A stretch of DNA of 20,184 nt from a virus, in IMG/VR virus record IMGVR_UViG_3300038417_000029, positions 1 through 20,184 of that record. One strand, written 5' to 3'. The notes below the pieces were generated by a model. That model was not told where the DNA came from and searched no databases. It saw only the letters and a list, made by a program, of their open reading frames with translations. Below are positions 20,151 to 20,184 of this stretch, in pieces (the first letter of the stretch is position 1; the number at the start of each line of letters is the position of its first letter). The translations under genes and the position numbers were made by a program.

Positions 20151-20184
20151 TGGGCGCGCGCCGCGGCCAGGAACACCTGGCGGT
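20147..20184 (-). CDS. C-terminal end of an unidentified gene
   Basis: The frame ending TGA at 20149-20147 reads RQVFLAAARAQ to the right edge, and its stop overlaps the GTG of the zinc-ribbon gene (GTGA). Only 11 residues are visible. The junction type, used throughout the array, is the main support. The packaging operon therefore continues beyond the window. Confidence 0.45.
   Translation of the reverse strand, partial: RQVFLAAARAQ

Overview
The window is a high-GC segment of a tailed double-stranded DNA phage or prophage (Caudoviricetes). Nearly every gene lies on the minus strand, and genes are packed with 1-8 nt overlaps (ATGA, GTGA, TGATG, TAGTG junctions). High GC, frequent GTG starts, one TTG start and a probable leaderless GTG gene suggest an actinobacterial host. 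This is inferred from sequence style only; no host gene is present.

Layout, read in the direction of transcription (right to left). The packaging and head module begins at the right edge with the tail of an unknown gene (20184-20147), a zinc-ribbon small protein and the large terminase. An AAA+ ATPase, a one-helix membrane protein and a 1190-residue portal-Nudix-MuF fusion follow. Next is a run of small genes that includes a phospholipase-D-like protein, a HAD-type phosphatase and a 52-residue gene found only by reading junctions. One plus-strand gene (11044-11364) interrupts the array. The series resumes with a 119-residue protein, an XkdF-like prohead protease, a 592-residue zinc-motif/scaffold protein and an SU10-like major capsid protein with a Ser/Thr-rich insertion. 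A hairpin and a 147-residue protein follow the capsid gene.

From about 6131 to 142 there is a ten-gene cassette. It holds six glycosyltransferases or glycosyltransferase-like proteins, a GDP-mannose 3,5-epimerase-like enzyme, an FkbM O-methyltransferase, a second SAM methyltransferase and a 43-residue Cys/His protein. Its position directly after the capsid gene suggests that it builds and attaches an O-methylated glycan to the virion. That function is inferred.

The most unusual non-coding signal is a perfect 14-bp palindrome, CCTAGACGTCTAGG, present three times (133-146, 11360-11373, 18367-18380). Each copy overlaps the 3' end of a gene and supplies its in-frame TAG stop. The leftmost copy lies 21 nt upstream of a consensus sigma70-type promoter (TTGACA-17-TATAGT) that should start transcription at or next to the GTG of the next gene. 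No stretch longer than 300 bases lacks a gene, and no tRNA, rRNA, CRISPR array or insertion sequence was seen.
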